Notes under the pieces: generated by a model
The model's database searches: none
Seen by the model: only the letters and a program-made list of their open reading frames with translations
What the model was told of the DNA's origin: nothing
From: JALZKA01 sp033856515
GTDB lineage: Bacteria > Actinomycetota > Thermoleophilia > Solirubrobacterales > 70-9
Direction of reading: 5' to 3'
Length of the DNA: 64,000 bases
Assembly (NCBI GenBank): GCA_033856515.1
Contig: JAWVEY010000055.1
Span: forward strand, 20,685-84,684
Part shown: in pieces, positions 31,106-39,002 of the stretch
How the letters are laid out: every line of letters begins with the position of its first letter
Position numbering within the stretch: position 1 is the first letter of the stretch
Made by a program: the position numbers and the translations under genes

Positions 31106-33115
31106 TTAAGCCGCGGATCCGGCCGGCGCGGGCGACGCTGCCTGCTCGGCGACGAGGTCGACGATCTCGGTCATGATCCGGTTGATCTCGAAGTCCTTGG
31201 GTGTGTAGACGCGGGCGACGCCGGCTGCGATCAGCTTCTGCACGTGGGCGGCGGGGATGATGCCGCCGACGACGACCGGCGCTTCGACGTCTCGCTCGCG
31301 CAGCATGCGCACCGTGTCGGGAATCAATTCCATGTGGGACCCGGAGAGGATCGAGAGGCCGACCACGTCGACGTCCTCGTCCGCTGCTGAGGCCGCGATC
31401 TGCTCGGGCGTCAGGCGGATGCCTTGGTAGATGACCTCCATGCCGACGTCGCGGGCGCGGACCGCGATCTGCTCGGCGCCGTTCGAGTGGCCGTCGAGGC
31501 CCGGCTTGCCGACCAGGATGCGGATGCGGTGGCCGAGCTCATCGGAGACCTCGTCGACGCGCTTGCGGATCTCGGCAAGGAGCTCCTCGTCGGCGCCGGA
31601 GGCCGATCCGCCGACTCCGGTCGGGCCGCGGTACTCGCCGAAGGAGTCGCGGAGCGCCTGTGCCCACTCGCCGGTGGTCACGCCGGCCTTCGCGGCGGCG
31701 ATCGTCGCGGGCATGATGTTCACGCTGTCGTCAGCGGCGGCGGCCCGCAGGTCGTCAAGGGCCTTCTCCACGGCGCCCGGATCCCGCTCCGCCTTCCACT
31801 CCTCGAGCGCCTCGCGGCGCTCGCGCTCGACCTCCGGGTCGGGGGTGAGGATGCCGCCGTCAGCGCCGGCGGTGAGGGGTGAGTCCTCGGTCTCCGTGAA
31901 GCAGTTCTGGCCGATCACCTTGATTTCGTCCGCCTCGATGCGGGCGATGCGCTCGCGGTGAGACTCGACGAGGCGCGCCTTCATGTAGGGAACGGCCTCG
32001 ACAGCCCCGCCCTGCTCTTCGACGATGGCCATCTCGGCCTTGGCGCCCTCTACCAGCTCCGCGACCAGCCCGTCCATGACCTTGGAGCCCTCGAAGATGT
32101 CCGGGTACTCGAGGATGTCGGTCTCGAACGCGAGCACCTGCTGGATGCGCAGGCTCCACTGCTGGTCCCAGGGGCGGGGGAGGCCCATTGCCTCGTTCCA
32201 CGCGGGAAGCTGGATCGCGCGGGCCCGCGCGTCGCGGCCCAGCGTTACGGCGAGCGCCTCGAGCACGATGCGCTGCACGTTGTTCTCCGGCTGCGACTCG
32301 GTAAGGCCGAGCGAATTGACCTGCACGCCGTAGCGGAGCCGCAGCATCTTCGGGTCTGTGACGCCGTAGCGGTTGCGGCCGATCCACTCCCACATCTCGC
32401 CCATCGCGCGGAGCTTCGCGTGCTCCTCGATGAAGCGGACGCCGGCGTTGACGAAGAATGAGATGCGCCCGAAGACCTTGGGGAAGTCGTCCTCTGAGAC
32501 CTGGCCGCGCTTCTTGACCTCGTCGAGGACGGCGATGCCGGTCGATAGCGCGTACGCGATCTCCTGGACAGGGGTCGCGCCGGCCTCCTGGAGGTGGTAG
32601 GAGCAGATGTTCGTCGGGTTCCAGCTCGGGATGTCGTTGACCGAGAACGCGACAGTGTCGGCGATGAGGCGCATCGACGGGCCAGGCGGGAACGCGTAGG
32701 TGCCGCGGGAGAGGTATTCCTTGATGATGTCGTTCTGCGTCGTGCCCGTGAGGTCCGCGAGCGGCACGCCGGTTTCGTCGGCCACCGCGCAGTAGAGGCC
32801 AAGGAGCCAGGCGGCGGTGGCGTTGATCGTCATTGACGTGTTCATCTCGCCGAGCGGGATCTGGTCGAAGAGCGCGTGCATGTCGCCCTTGTGGGCGATC
32901 GAGACGCCGACCTTGCCGACTTCGCCGCGCGAAAGCACGGCATCGGGGTCGTAGCCGGTCTGGGTCGGGAGGTCGAAGGCGACAGAGAGGCCGGTCTGGC
33001 CCTTCGCGAGGTTCTTGCGGTAGAGCTCGTTCGAGCGGCGGGCGTCCGAGTGCCCCGCATACGTGCGCATGACCCACGGACGATCGGGCTCCGGCAGGCG
33101 GTGATCCTCGGCCAT
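31106..33115 (-). CDS. ecm: Ethylmalonyl-CoA mutase-type coenzyme B12 mutase (MeaA/Ecm)
   Basis: The 669-residue protein is a single-chain mutase with a TIM-barrel substrate domain and a C-terminal B12-binding domain carrying DGHSNG at 541-546 (H543 is the lower cobalt ligand). N-terminal text RTYAGHSDARRSNELYRKNLAKGQTGLSVAFDLPTQTGYD and the later LPRPWDQQWSLRIQQVLAFETD follow the MeaA pattern rather than methylmalonyl-CoA mutase MutB, which starts differently. Ecm converts (2R)-ethylmalonyl-CoA to (2S)-methylsuccinyl-CoA. The presence of a Ccr gene 4.5 kb away supports Ecm; a methylmalonyl- or isobutyryl-type activity would be the alternative. The hexamer TAGAAT is six bases before the ATG. 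Confidence 0.88.
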   Translation of the reverse strand: MAEDHRLPEPDRPWVMRTYAGHSDARRSNELYRKNLAKGQTGLSVAFDLPTQTGYDPDAVLSRGEVGKVGVSIAHKGDMHALFDQIPLGEMNTSMTINATAAWLLGLYCAVADETGVPLADLTGTTQNDIIKEYLSRGTYAFPPGPSMRLIADTVAFSVNDIPSWNPTNICSYHLQEAGATPVQEIAYALSTGIAVLDEVKKRGQVSEDDFPKVFGRISFFVNAGVRFIEEHAKLRAMGEMWEWIGRNRYGVTDPKMLRLRYGVQVNSLGLTESQPENNVQRIVLEALAVTLGRDARARAIQLPAWNEAMGLPRPWDQQWSLRIQQVLAFETDILEYPDIFEGSKVMDGLVAELVEGAKAEMAIVEEQGGAVEAVPYMKARLVESHRERIARIEADEIKVIGQNCFTETEDSPLTAGADGGILTPDPEVERERREALEEWKAERDPGAVEKALDDLRAAAADDSVNIMPATIAAAKAGVTTGEWAQALRDSFGEYRGPTGVGGSASGADEELLAEIRKRVDEVSDELGHRIRILVGKPGLDGHSNGAEQIAVRARDVGMEVIYQGIRLTPEQIAASAADEDVDVVGLSILSGSHMELIPDTVRMLRERDVEAPVVVGGIIPAAHVQKLIAAGVARVYTPKDFEINRIMTEIVDLVAEQAASPAPAGSAA

Positions 33116-33121
33116 GCGTCA

Positions 33122-33127
33122 ATTCTA
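33122..33127 (-). promoter_or_regulatory. -10-like hexamer of ecm
   Basis: TAGAAT on the minus strand lies six bases before the ATG at 33115. The 42-base gap to the divergent MBL gene also holds that gene's hexamer (TACGCT, 33146-33151). Confidence 0.5.
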
Positions 33128-33145
33128 GGTGGACAGGGCACTGTC

Positions 33146-33151
33146 TACGCT
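33146..33151 (+). promoter_or_regulatory. -10-like hexamer of the MBL-fold hydrolase gene
   Basis: TACGCT lies six bases before the ATG at 33158; no Shine-Dalgarno sequence is present. Confidence 0.4.
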
Positions 33152-33157
33152 CACGCG

Positions 33158-34009
33158 ATGGCCAACCTCGTCGACACCATGCATTTGGGGCGCGACCGTG
33201 TGATCGGCGCATGGGAGGTTCGGCCCGGCGTGATCGTGGACCCGGGACCGGGCTCGACGGTCGAGACGCTCCTGGACGGTCTGGAGTCCGAGCCAAAGAA
33301 GCTTCTCCTCACGCACATCCACTTGGACCACGCTGGCGCTTCCGGGGTCCTCGCTCGCCGCTTCCCGGAGATGGAGGTGTTCGTCCACGAGGTGGGGGCG
33401 CCCCATGTGATCGATCCCTCTCGCCTCTTGAAGAGCGCCGCACGGCTCTATGGCGACGAGATGGAGACGCTCTGGGGCGAGGTTGCACCCGTGCCCGAAG
33501 AGCGAGTCACGACCCTCACGGGCGGCGAGGAGGTCGAGGGGCTCGATGTCCACTACTCGCCGGGACACGCTCGCCATCACGTGCTCTACCACGACCGGGA
33601 GTCAGGCGACGTCTACACGGGCGATGTTGCCGGGGTCAGCGTGCCGCCTTCGGATCTTGCCGCCGCGCCCACTCCACCGCCCGAGATCGAGGTCGAGGTG
33701 TGGCTCGAATCGCTTCAGATGCTCCGCTCGCTCGAGCCGAAGCGGATCTGCATGACCCACTTCGGGTGGAAGGACGATGCGGAGGGGCAGATCGCCCGCG
33801 TCGAGGCCTGGCTCAAGGACGCGGCGGAGGAGAGCTCACACAACGATTCCGATCGCTTCGCGGAATGGCTCCACGCACGCTTCGACGCCGAGGGGGAGGA
33901 GATCGCCGAGCGCCTGCGCCAAGCGATGCCGCCCGACCAGCTTTGGCAAGGGCTCGAGCGCTACTGGCGAAAGCGCCGCGAGGCGACCGCGGAAGCCGAG
34001 AATCCCTAG
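33158..34009 (+). CDS. MBL-fold metallohydrolase
   Basis: The 283-residue protein has the metallo-beta-lactamase core THIHLDHAG (HxHxDH zinc motif), the later ligands H in YSPGHARHHVLY, the bridging aspartate in DVYTGDVAG and the C-terminal MTHFGW. The last 60 residues form a helical extension (FAEWLHARFDAEGEEIAERL) that may cap the site or mediate dimerisation. It is a glyoxalase II-like or related hydrolase with unknown substrate. It is divergent from ecm; each has a hexamer in the 42-base gap. Confidence 0.88.
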   Translation: MANLVDTMHLGRDRVIGAWEVRPGVIVDPGPGSTVETLLDGLESEPKKLLLTHIHLDHAGASGVLARRFPEMEVFVHEVGAPHVIDPSRLLKSAARLYGDEMETLWGEVAPVPEERVTTLTGGEEVEGLDVHYSPGHARHHVLYHDRESGDVYTGDVAGVSVPPSDLAAAPTPPPEIEVEVWLESLQMLRSLEPKRICMTHFGWKDDAEGQIARVEAWLKDAAEESSHNDSDRFAEWLHARFDAEGEEIAERLRQAMPPDQLWQGLERYWRKRREATAEAENP

Positions 34010-34087
34010 GCAGGCGCCGCGGGCGCGTCGTTGCCGGACCGCATCTTTCGCTGCCAGAGAGTGTCTCCATCTCTAGGCTCCAAAGAG

Positions 34088-34789
34088 ATGATTCTTCGCA
34101 AGCTCAAAGGACTCACACAGCTCCGGCTTTCTCTGGGCCTCGGTCTGTGCGCGCTCTTTCTCTTCGTTTCGAGCGCCGCCGCCGTCGTCTACGTCTACAA
34201 GAACAGCTTCGGGTCGAAGTCGTCGTACAACGAGATCGACTTGATCAGCGGCGGGAAGAAATGCGAGCGGACCTTTGTCGAGGACAACAAGGCGATGCGG
34301 ATCGACATGCGCGGAAAGACATTCTGCGAGTACTCGCCGCCGGTCACCGGCGATGCGGATCAGCCGGACCACGAGATCGTGGCGGACGGGCGCATCCTCG
34401 ACGCGACGCCCAAGAACGTCCGCAATGACGCGTACCTCGCTGTGCGTGTCCGCGTCGGCGACGGCACCTGGTACGAGTTCCGAGTTATCCCGAAGGGCAA
34501 GAAGTACAAGTTCACGAGGGAACCGGCCGGTGGCGGTTCGGGTCTGCCGATCAACGGCACCGCGAACAAGATCAAGCCGGTCGGCGAGAACAACAAGCTG
34601 CGCCTGCGAGTCACGGGCAATGACGTGACCGCTTTCGTGAACGGTAAGTCGGTCGAGTCCTACAACGACCCGAATCCGGGCCAGGTGACCGGACGCAAGG
34701 TGGCGTTTGGCCTCGGATCGACGAAGAAGGCCAATCCCGGCCCGGTCGCGCGCTTCTCGTCGGTCAAGGTCGGCGTCCCCACTCCGTAG
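34088..34789 (+). CDS. Secreted or membrane-anchored protein with a LamG/DUF1080-like domain
   Basis: The 233-residue product has one N-terminal hydrophobic segment (residues 13-34, LSLGLGLCALFLFVSSAAAVVYVY) as signal or anchor, then a beta-sandwich pattern: NSFGSKSSYNEID, YLAVRVRVGDGTWYEFRVI, NNKLRLRVTGNDVTAFVNGKSV and GRKVAFGLGSTK...ARFSSVKV. That order, with a strand-turn 'VTAFVNG' segment, is typical of concanavalin-like carbohydrate-binding folds such as LamG or DUF1080. Two cysteines may pair. Function unknown. The ATG at 34088 is used because it starts just before the hydrophobic segment. Confidence 0.65.
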   Translation: MILRKLKGLTQLRLSLGLGLCALFLFVSSAAAVVYVYKNSFGSKSSYNEIDLISGGKKCERTFVEDNKAMRIDMRGKTFCEYSPPVTGDADQPDHEIVADGRILDATPKNVRNDAYLAVRVRVGDGTWYEFRVIPKGKKYKFTREPAGGGSGLPINGTANKIKPVGENNKLRLRVTGNDVTAFVNGKSVESYNDPNPGQVTGRKVAFGLGSTKKANPGPVARFSSVKVGVPTP

Positions 34790-34808
34790 CGCAGCACCGG
34801 CAATCGCC

Positions 34809-35099
34809 ATGGCAACCGAGACGATCGAGCGCCCGCGGACGGGTGGTCCTGGCAGCGGGCTGGGCGGTAATTGGCTGGTGATCGTCCTGAACGACGATCA
34901 CAACACGTTCGATCACGTCGCGAGCTCGCTAGCGCGCATAGTCCCTGGAGTAAGCATGGACGCCGGCTACCGCTACGCCGACCAGATCCACAACCAGGGC
35001 CGCGCGGCGGTGTGGACCGGGCCAAAGGAGCCCGCGGAGCTCTACTGGGAACAGCTCTCAGACGCGGGCCTCACGATGGCCCCTCTAGAGCAGCACTGA
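34809..35099 (+). CDS. clpS: ClpS-like adaptor of the Clp protease
   Basis: The 96-residue protein contains NWLVIVLNDDHNTFDHVASSLARIVPGVSMDAGYRYADQIHNQGRAAVWTG, which follows ClpS from strand 1 (VxLxNDD) through the Clp-binding helices. ClpS delivers N-degron proteins to ClpAP/ClpCP. The residues of the substrate pocket (ND-D-N/T-F) are present. The N-terminal 20 residues are a low-complexity tail as in other ClpS proteins. It starts 20 bases after the LamG-like gene, probably in the same transcript. A perfect GGTGCCAGGCAC palindrome begins two bases after its stop. Confidence 0.85.
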   Translation: MATETIERPRTGGPGSGLGGNWLVIVLNDDHNTFDHVASSLARIVPGVSMDAGYRYADQIHNQGRAAVWTGPKEPAELYWEQLSDAGLTMAPLEQH

Positions 35100-35100
35100 C

Positions 35101-35127
35101 CGGTGCCAGGCACCGTGCCTGGCACCG
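35101..35127. repeat. REP-like palindrome, copy 1 (13-bp arms)
   Basis: CGGTGCCAGGCAC at 35101-35113 and GTGCCTGGCACCG at 35115-35127 are exact complements around one C. The same 12-bp arms occur at 45284-45308 (with G in the centre, i.e. the opposite orientation) and one unit at 52388-52400. Each arm is itself nearly palindromic (GGTGCC-A-GGCACC). All copies lie after stop codons. Confidence 0.75.
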
Positions 35128-35137
35128 AGGTAGCCGT

Positions 35138-35509
35138 CTACCCCAACCGGACGGGCAGCGTGAGGAGCTTGCCGCCTGCGCCGGGAGGGGATCCGGCCAG
35201 TGCTCCGCGCGAATGTGTGCGGCGGCGGCCGAAGCGCTTGCTCCGATGCTCGCCCTTCTTGCCGTTCATCTGGGCGATCCTGACTTCCAGGAGTGCCCGG
35301 AGCTCGGCGGTGCGGCTGAAGGGATCGGCGATGCTCTCGCCAGTCTCGACCGAGCTGGCGACCAGGAGCCGCCCGTCGATCTCGACGCCCATCAGCTCAC
35401 CCTCGGGGCGCCTGCCCGAGTCGAGCTCGATGAGCCTCTCGATTGCCGCTTCGTCACCATGGCCAAGACGGCGGATGGTGATGCCGTTTGAGTTCTTCGT
35501 GGTTTCCAT
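35138..35509 (-). CDS. Small protein of unknown function divergent from a LysR regulator
   Basis: The 123-residue protein starts with GITIRRLGHGDEAAIERLIELDSGRRPEGELMGVEIDGRLLVASSVETGESIADPFSRTAELRALLEVRI, which resembles the first half of a GNAT fold but lacks the acetyl-CoA loop; the rest is basic and Pro/Gly-rich. It is probably a degenerate or specialised GNAT-like protein. It is divergent from the LysR gene and shares the 115-base region containing an inverted repeat; LysR regulators often control such neighbours. Its stop lies eleven bases beyond the REP copy. Confidence 0.5.
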   Translation of the reverse strand: METTKNSNGITIRRLGHGDEAAIERLIELDSGRRPEGELMGVEIDGRLLVASSVETGESIADPFSRTAELRALLEVRIAQMNGKKGEHRSKRFGRRRTHSRGALAGSPPGAGGKLLTLPVRLG

Positions 35510-35578
35510 GACTTACCTCCTGGTGATGAAACGAGCGGGGCGCTGGTTTCGTGATATGTCAAGGATCGCGCGCTTCGG

Positions 35579-35628
35579 GCATAAGCGCAACATGAAGTTC
35601 TGTCAAACGTGATAAGGTTGGCTTATGC
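35579..35628. promoter_or_regulatory. Inverted repeat GCATAAGC / GCTTATGC at the LysR gene start
   Basis: Exact 8-bp arms lie at 35579-35586 and 35621-35628; the right arm includes the ATG of the LysR gene. The spacing (34 bases) suits binding of a LysR-type tetramer that controls its own gene and the divergent small gene. Confidence 0.4.
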
Positions 35629-36557
35629 TCGATGTGAAGCGATTGAGGATCCTCAGGGAGGTCGTCACGCAGGGTTCATTCTCCGGCGCAGCCGACGTTC
35701 TGTACCTCTCACAGTCAGCCGTGAGCCAGCAGATCGCGACGCTCGAGCGCGAGGTTGGGATGAAGCTCGTCGAGCGCACAAGGGATGGCACCAAGCCCAC
35801 CGACGCGGGCACCGTGCTCGTCTCGCACGCCGATGCGGCGATCTGCCGCCTCGACGAGGCTGAGCGCGAGCTCAAGGCGATCGCAGGCCTCGAGGGCGGG
35901 GAGGTGCGGATCGCGAGCTTCCCGAGCGCAAGCGCCACGCTCCTCACCCTCGCCGTCTCCCAGTTCACGAAGAAACACCCGAAGGTGAAGCTGAACGTCG
36001 CCGATGCCGAGCCCGAGAGCTCGCTGCCCAGGCTTCGCGCCGGCGAGCTCGATGTCGCCATCACCTTCGACTACCCGACGCTCCCCGAGCCCGAGGAGCG
36101 CGACCTCGAGCACACCCTTCTTCTTACCGAGGCGATGCATGTCGCGCTCCCGATCGACCACCCGCTGGCCGGCCGCGCACGCGTGAAGATGACCGACCTC
36201 TCCGACGAGGACTGGCTCAGCGGCGGCTGCCCGAGCTCGTGCGGGCTCATCGTCTCCCAGGCATGCCGCGACGCGGGATTCGAGCCGCGTATCGGCTTCG
36301 AGTCGGACGACTACCACGTGCTCCAGGGCTTCATCGCCGCCGGCCTGGGCGTGACGCTCTTGCCGGACCTGGCGCTTCCCACGCTCCGCAAGGACATCGT
36401 GGTCCTCCCGACCGAGCCAGCGGCGCCGATGCGCCGCGTCTATGCCGTGACCAGGCGCACGCGCTCAGCGGCGACCGAAGCGATGCTCGAATGCCTGACG
36501 GCAGCAGGCGAGCACTTCGAAGCCGCGACGACGGCGCAGCTCGAGGCCGTCGCCTAG
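35625..36557 (+). CDS. LysR-family transcriptional regulator
   Basis: The 310-residue regulator has the N-terminal winged helix MLDVKRLRILREVVTQGSFSGAADVLYLSQSAVSQQIATLEREVGMKLVERTRDGTKPTDAG and a periplasmic-binding-like effector domain beginning near residue 90 (EVRIASFPSASATLLTLAVSQF). It likely activates or represses a divergent or distant target in response to a small molecule that cannot be predicted. It is divergent from the small protein at 35138. Its stop overlaps the convergent ORF through CTAG at 36554-36557. Confidence 0.92.
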   Translation: MLDVKRLRILREVVTQGSFSGAADVLYLSQSAVSQQIATLEREVGMKLVERTRDGTKPTDAGTVLVSHADAAICRLDEAERELKAIAGLEGGEVRIASFPSASATLLTLAVSQFTKKHPKVKLNVADAEPESSLPRLRAGELDVAITFDYPTLPEPEERDLEHTLLLTEAMHVALPIDHPLAGRARVKMTDLSDEDWLSGGCPSSCGLIVSQACRDAGFEPRIGFESDDYHVLQGFIAAGLGVTLLPDLALPTLRKDIVVLPTEPAAPMRRVYAVTRRTRSAATEAMLECLTAAGEHFEAATTAQLEAVA

Positions 36558-36865
36558 CTGGCGCTGCGGTCGAGTGCCGCTTCTGCGACCAGCGAGTGCC
36601 AGGTCGGATAGAGCGGCTTGTGGTAGTAGGCGAGGGCGGCCTGGCGGAGCGCCGCGACCTCGTCAGAGGCCCAGTAGTTATCGAAGTCCGACTTGTCTTC
36701 CCAGACCGAAACCTGCCTGAACTGGAGCGGGTTGTCGATCGCCCGGGTCATGTAACAAGTGCTGGCGCCGTGGGCGAGCGCGCGGTCGAGCGCGGGATGC
36801 CAGATCTCGAACCAGTCGTCGGCCCGAAACGGGTTGATGTTCCAGTCGATGTTGTTGACGTGCAT
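36554..36865 (-). CDS. Small ABM/DUF-type dimeric alpha-beta barrel-like protein
   Basis: The 103-residue protein (DWFEIWHPALDRALAHGASTCYMTRAIDNPLQFRQVSVWEDKSDFDNYWASDEVAALRQAALAYYHKP) has the strand-helix pattern of antibiotic-biosynthesis-monooxygenase-like ferredoxin folds, in which VSVWEDKSDFDNYWAS forms the central strand and helix. No heme or flavin motif is present. The function is unknown. TAGGAT lies eight bases before the ATG, so it is likely leaderless. Confidence 0.55.
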   Translation of the reverse strand: MHVNNIDWNINPFRADDWFEIWHPALDRALAHGASTCYMTRAIDNPLQFRQVSVWEDKSDFDNYWASDEVAALRQAALAYYHKPLYPTWHSLVAEAALDRSAS

Positions 36866-36873
36866 CGGGCGTG

Positions 36874-36879
36874 ATCCTA
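36874..36879 (-). promoter_or_regulatory. -10-like hexamer of the ABM-like gene
   Basis: TAGGAT on the minus strand lies eight bases before the ATG at 36865. Confidence 0.4.
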
Positions 36880-36892
36880 CAGTCGGCGGGAG

Positions 36893-37693
36893 TTAGCCGC
36901 CCTTCACTTTCGTCTTCGCCTTGATCACGTCTGTGAAGAGGTCTGACTCCGCGGCAACTTTGCACGACTTCGTCTTTCCCGGCTTCGCATCGGAGAGCGC
37001 TTTGACCTTCAGCGTGAGCTCGTGAAGATCGTTGCCGACATCGATCGAAGCCAGGCTCCGCGTTTCATAGGAGCCCTGGGTCACGTCCCCGGTCACGTTT
37101 CCGGTTTCGTCTGAATACTTGACCTTGAAGCCCTTCGAGGACTTACAGCCCTTGACGCCGAAGCTTTCGCTGGAGGTGGCTTGGTTGATGATGCCGACGT
37201 CGAAAACGGCGGTCTTCCCAGGCTTCGCCTGAAGCTCCTGCGTCTGACCCACTCCGTTCGGATCGAAGACTCCGACTCCGAAGAGCTCACCGGGCGTGTC
37301 GGTGCCGAATCCTCCGTCCGGGCCCGCGACGTACCACGCCTGCGAGCCGGTGGTGCAAGGGGTCGTCAGAACCTGCGCGCCGCCCTGCACAGCAGAGGGA
37401 CCGAAAGTGCCGCTTGCCGTTCTTAGGCCATCCGAGGAAGTGAACGTGAAGCTGTGATTGGTAATCGGCACCGGATCGGTCGCGAAGCCGACACCCGTGC
37501 AAGGTTGAGATACATGGCCGAGGTTCTGAAACTCGGCATCGACCGTGGTCCCGTCGCCGGAGACGGTGAGTGTGACCTGGCCGCCCTGTCCCGTTGTTAC
37601 GCGTCCTTCGTAGGTGGTTCCCGGAACGTGGTTCGCAATCGCTATGGCAGGGAACGCCAGCGAGACTGCGAGCGCCAAGAACGCGAACCTCAA
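36893..37693 (-). CDS. Secreted beta-rich protein translationally coupled to ccr
   Basis: The 266-residue product has a signal peptide (hydrophobic residues 3-20, cleavage near AIAN) and beta-rich domains with several cysteines (QPCTGVG, TTPCTTG, VKGCKSS, TKSCKVAAE) that could make two disulphides. It starts at a TTG in the overlap TTGA with the ccr stop, so its translation depends on that of ccr. That an exported structural-looking protein follows a cytoplasmic reductase is unexpected; no function is recognised. Confidence 0.6.
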   Translation of the reverse strand: MRFAFLALAVSLAFPAIAIANHVPGTTYEGRVTTGQGGQVTLTVSGDGTTVDAEFQNLGHVSQPCTGVGFATDPVPITNHSFTFTSSDGLRTASGTFGPSAVQGGAQVLTTPCTTGSQAWYVAGPDGGFGTDTPGELFGVGVFDPNGVGQTQELQAKPGKTAVFDVGIINQATSSESFGVKGCKSSKGFKVKYSDETGNVTGDVTQGSYETRSLASIDVGNDLHELTLKVKALSDAKPGKTKSCKVAAESDLFTDVIKAKTKVKGG

Positions 37694-38946
37694 GCGCCGA
37701 CCTCGGCCCAGATCGCGCCCGGTCCCTCTTCGTGCTGGCCCTCGTCGTTCGAGGTCGCGCCAACGCGGACGGTGATCTTGCCGGTGTGGCGGTTCTCGTG
37801 CATCATCTGATGCGCCTCGGGAACGCCTTCGAAGTCCATCGCCTCAGAGAGGACGGGCCGGATCTTGCCCTCGGCCATGAGCTGGTTCGCTCGCATGCAC
37901 TCGTACGCGTTCGCGAAGTGCGAGCCCAGGATCTCCTTCTGCTTCATCCACAGGTAGCGCACGTCAAAATCGAGCGTGTAGCCCGACGTGGCGCCGCAGA
38001 TCACGACCTTGCCGAAAGGCTTCACCGTGAAGACCGAGGTTGGGAAGGTCGCCTGGCCGACGTGCTCGAAGACGATGTCGGGGGCGTCCCCGAGGATCCC
38101 TTTCACCTTCTTCGCGAAAGCTCGGGAGACGCCAAAGCGCTCCTTCTCCTCGTCGGCGGTCTCGCCGCCCTTTCGCATCATGCCCGCGAACTCGTTGCGG
38201 TCGATGTAGTCGACGGCCCCCAGCGACTTGACGAGCTCGCCCTTGTCTGCCGATGAGACGACGCCGACGGCGTTAGCGCCGGCCGCCTTGCAGAGCTGGG
38301 TCGCGAAGACGCCGAGCCCGCCGGCCGCGCCCCAGATGAGGACGTTGTGGCCGGCCTGGATATTGCAGCGGTCCATCAGCATCCGGTAGGCGGTGAAGTA
38401 GGTGAGGCCGTATGCGGAGGAGTCGACCCACGACAGGTTCTTCGGCTTCGGCAGGAGCTGCTGCGCCTGGACCTTCGTGAACTGCGCGAACGAACCCCAG
38501 GTGGTCTCGTAGCCCCAGATCTTCTGCGATGGGGCGGCCATCGGGTCGAGGCCGTGGACTTCGACGTCCTCGTAGGAGGCCTGGTTGCAGTGGATGACGA
38601 CCTCGTCGCCGGGCTGCCAGTTCGTGACGCCCGGGCCGACCTTCCAGACGATGCCGGAGGCGTCCGAGCCGCCGATGTGATGGCCGTACTCGGGGTGGTC
38701 GCCGTAGCCGAAGACCGAGACCGGCTTGCCGAGCGATGCCCAGACGTTGTTGAAGTTGACGCCTGCGGCCATGACGCGGACGATCACCTCGAACGCTGCG
38801 GGCTCCGGGACCTCGATCTCCTCGATCTGGAATGCGTCCTTCGGCTCGCCTTCGCGCTCCTGGCGGATGACCCAGGCGGCCATCGTCTCCGGCAGCGTGC
38901 CGGGCTCCACGTCGAGATTCGAGACTTCCGATACGTCAACTGCCAC
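37690..38946 (-). CDS. ccr: Crotonyl-CoA carboxylase/reductase
   Basis: The 418-residue MDR-superfamily enzyme carboxylates and reduces crotonyl-CoA to ethylmalonyl-CoA with NADPH and CO2, the defining step of the ethylmalonyl-CoA pathway. Ccr-specific text includes MAAGVNFNNVWASLGKPVS (N64 corresponds by position to the CO2-binding Asn of characterised enzymes), HIGGSDASGIVWKVG, GDEVVIHCNQ, IWGYETTWGSFAQFTKVQAQQL, the NADPH loop WGAAGGLG at 205-212, FEHVGQATFP and GSHFANAYECMRANQL with H343. Ordinary crotonyl-CoA reductases and quinone oxidoreductases lack several of these. Two adjacent Cys/His residues for zinc are absent, as expected. The GTG start has GGAG upstream. Confidence 0.92.
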   Translation of the reverse strand: MAVDVSEVSNLDVEPGTLPETMAAWVIRQEREGEPKDAFQIEEIEVPEPAAFEVIVRVMAAGVNFNNVWASLGKPVSVFGYGDHPEYGHHIGGSDASGIVWKVGPGVTNWQPGDEVVIHCNQASYEDVEVHGLDPMAAPSQKIWGYETTWGSFAQFTKVQAQQLLPKPKNLSWVDSSAYGLTYFTAYRMLMDRCNIQAGHNVLIWGAAGGLGVFATQLCKAAGANAVGVVSSADKGELVKSLGAVDYIDRNEFAGMMRKGGETADEEKERFGVSRAFAKKVKGILGDAPDIVFEHVGQATFPTSVFTVKPFGKVVICGATSGYTLDFDVRYLWMKQKEILGSHFANAYECMRANQLMAEGKIRPVLSEAMDFEGVPEAHQMMHENRHTGKITVRVGATSNDEGQHEEGPGAIWAEVGA

Positions 38947-39002
38947 GTGCGTTCAACTCCTGTTCAAAAGGGGGAAGGGCCGCGCGATGGTATCCGGCTC
39001 GA

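Noticed and set aside
31106..33115. Methylmalonyl-CoA mutase large subunit
   Set aside because: The N-terminus and overall single-chain layout follow MeaA/Ecm and a Ccr gene lies close by; MutB has a different start.
35101..35127. REP copies as intrinsic terminators
   Set aside because: They lie at gene ends but have no T-run and recur in both orientations, which fits a repeat family better; they could still terminate transcription as a side effect.
36893..37693. Secreted protein as a Ccr subunit
   Set aside because: It has a signal peptide and no catalytic motif; coupling to ccr is real but a subunit role in a cytoplasmic enzyme is implausible.
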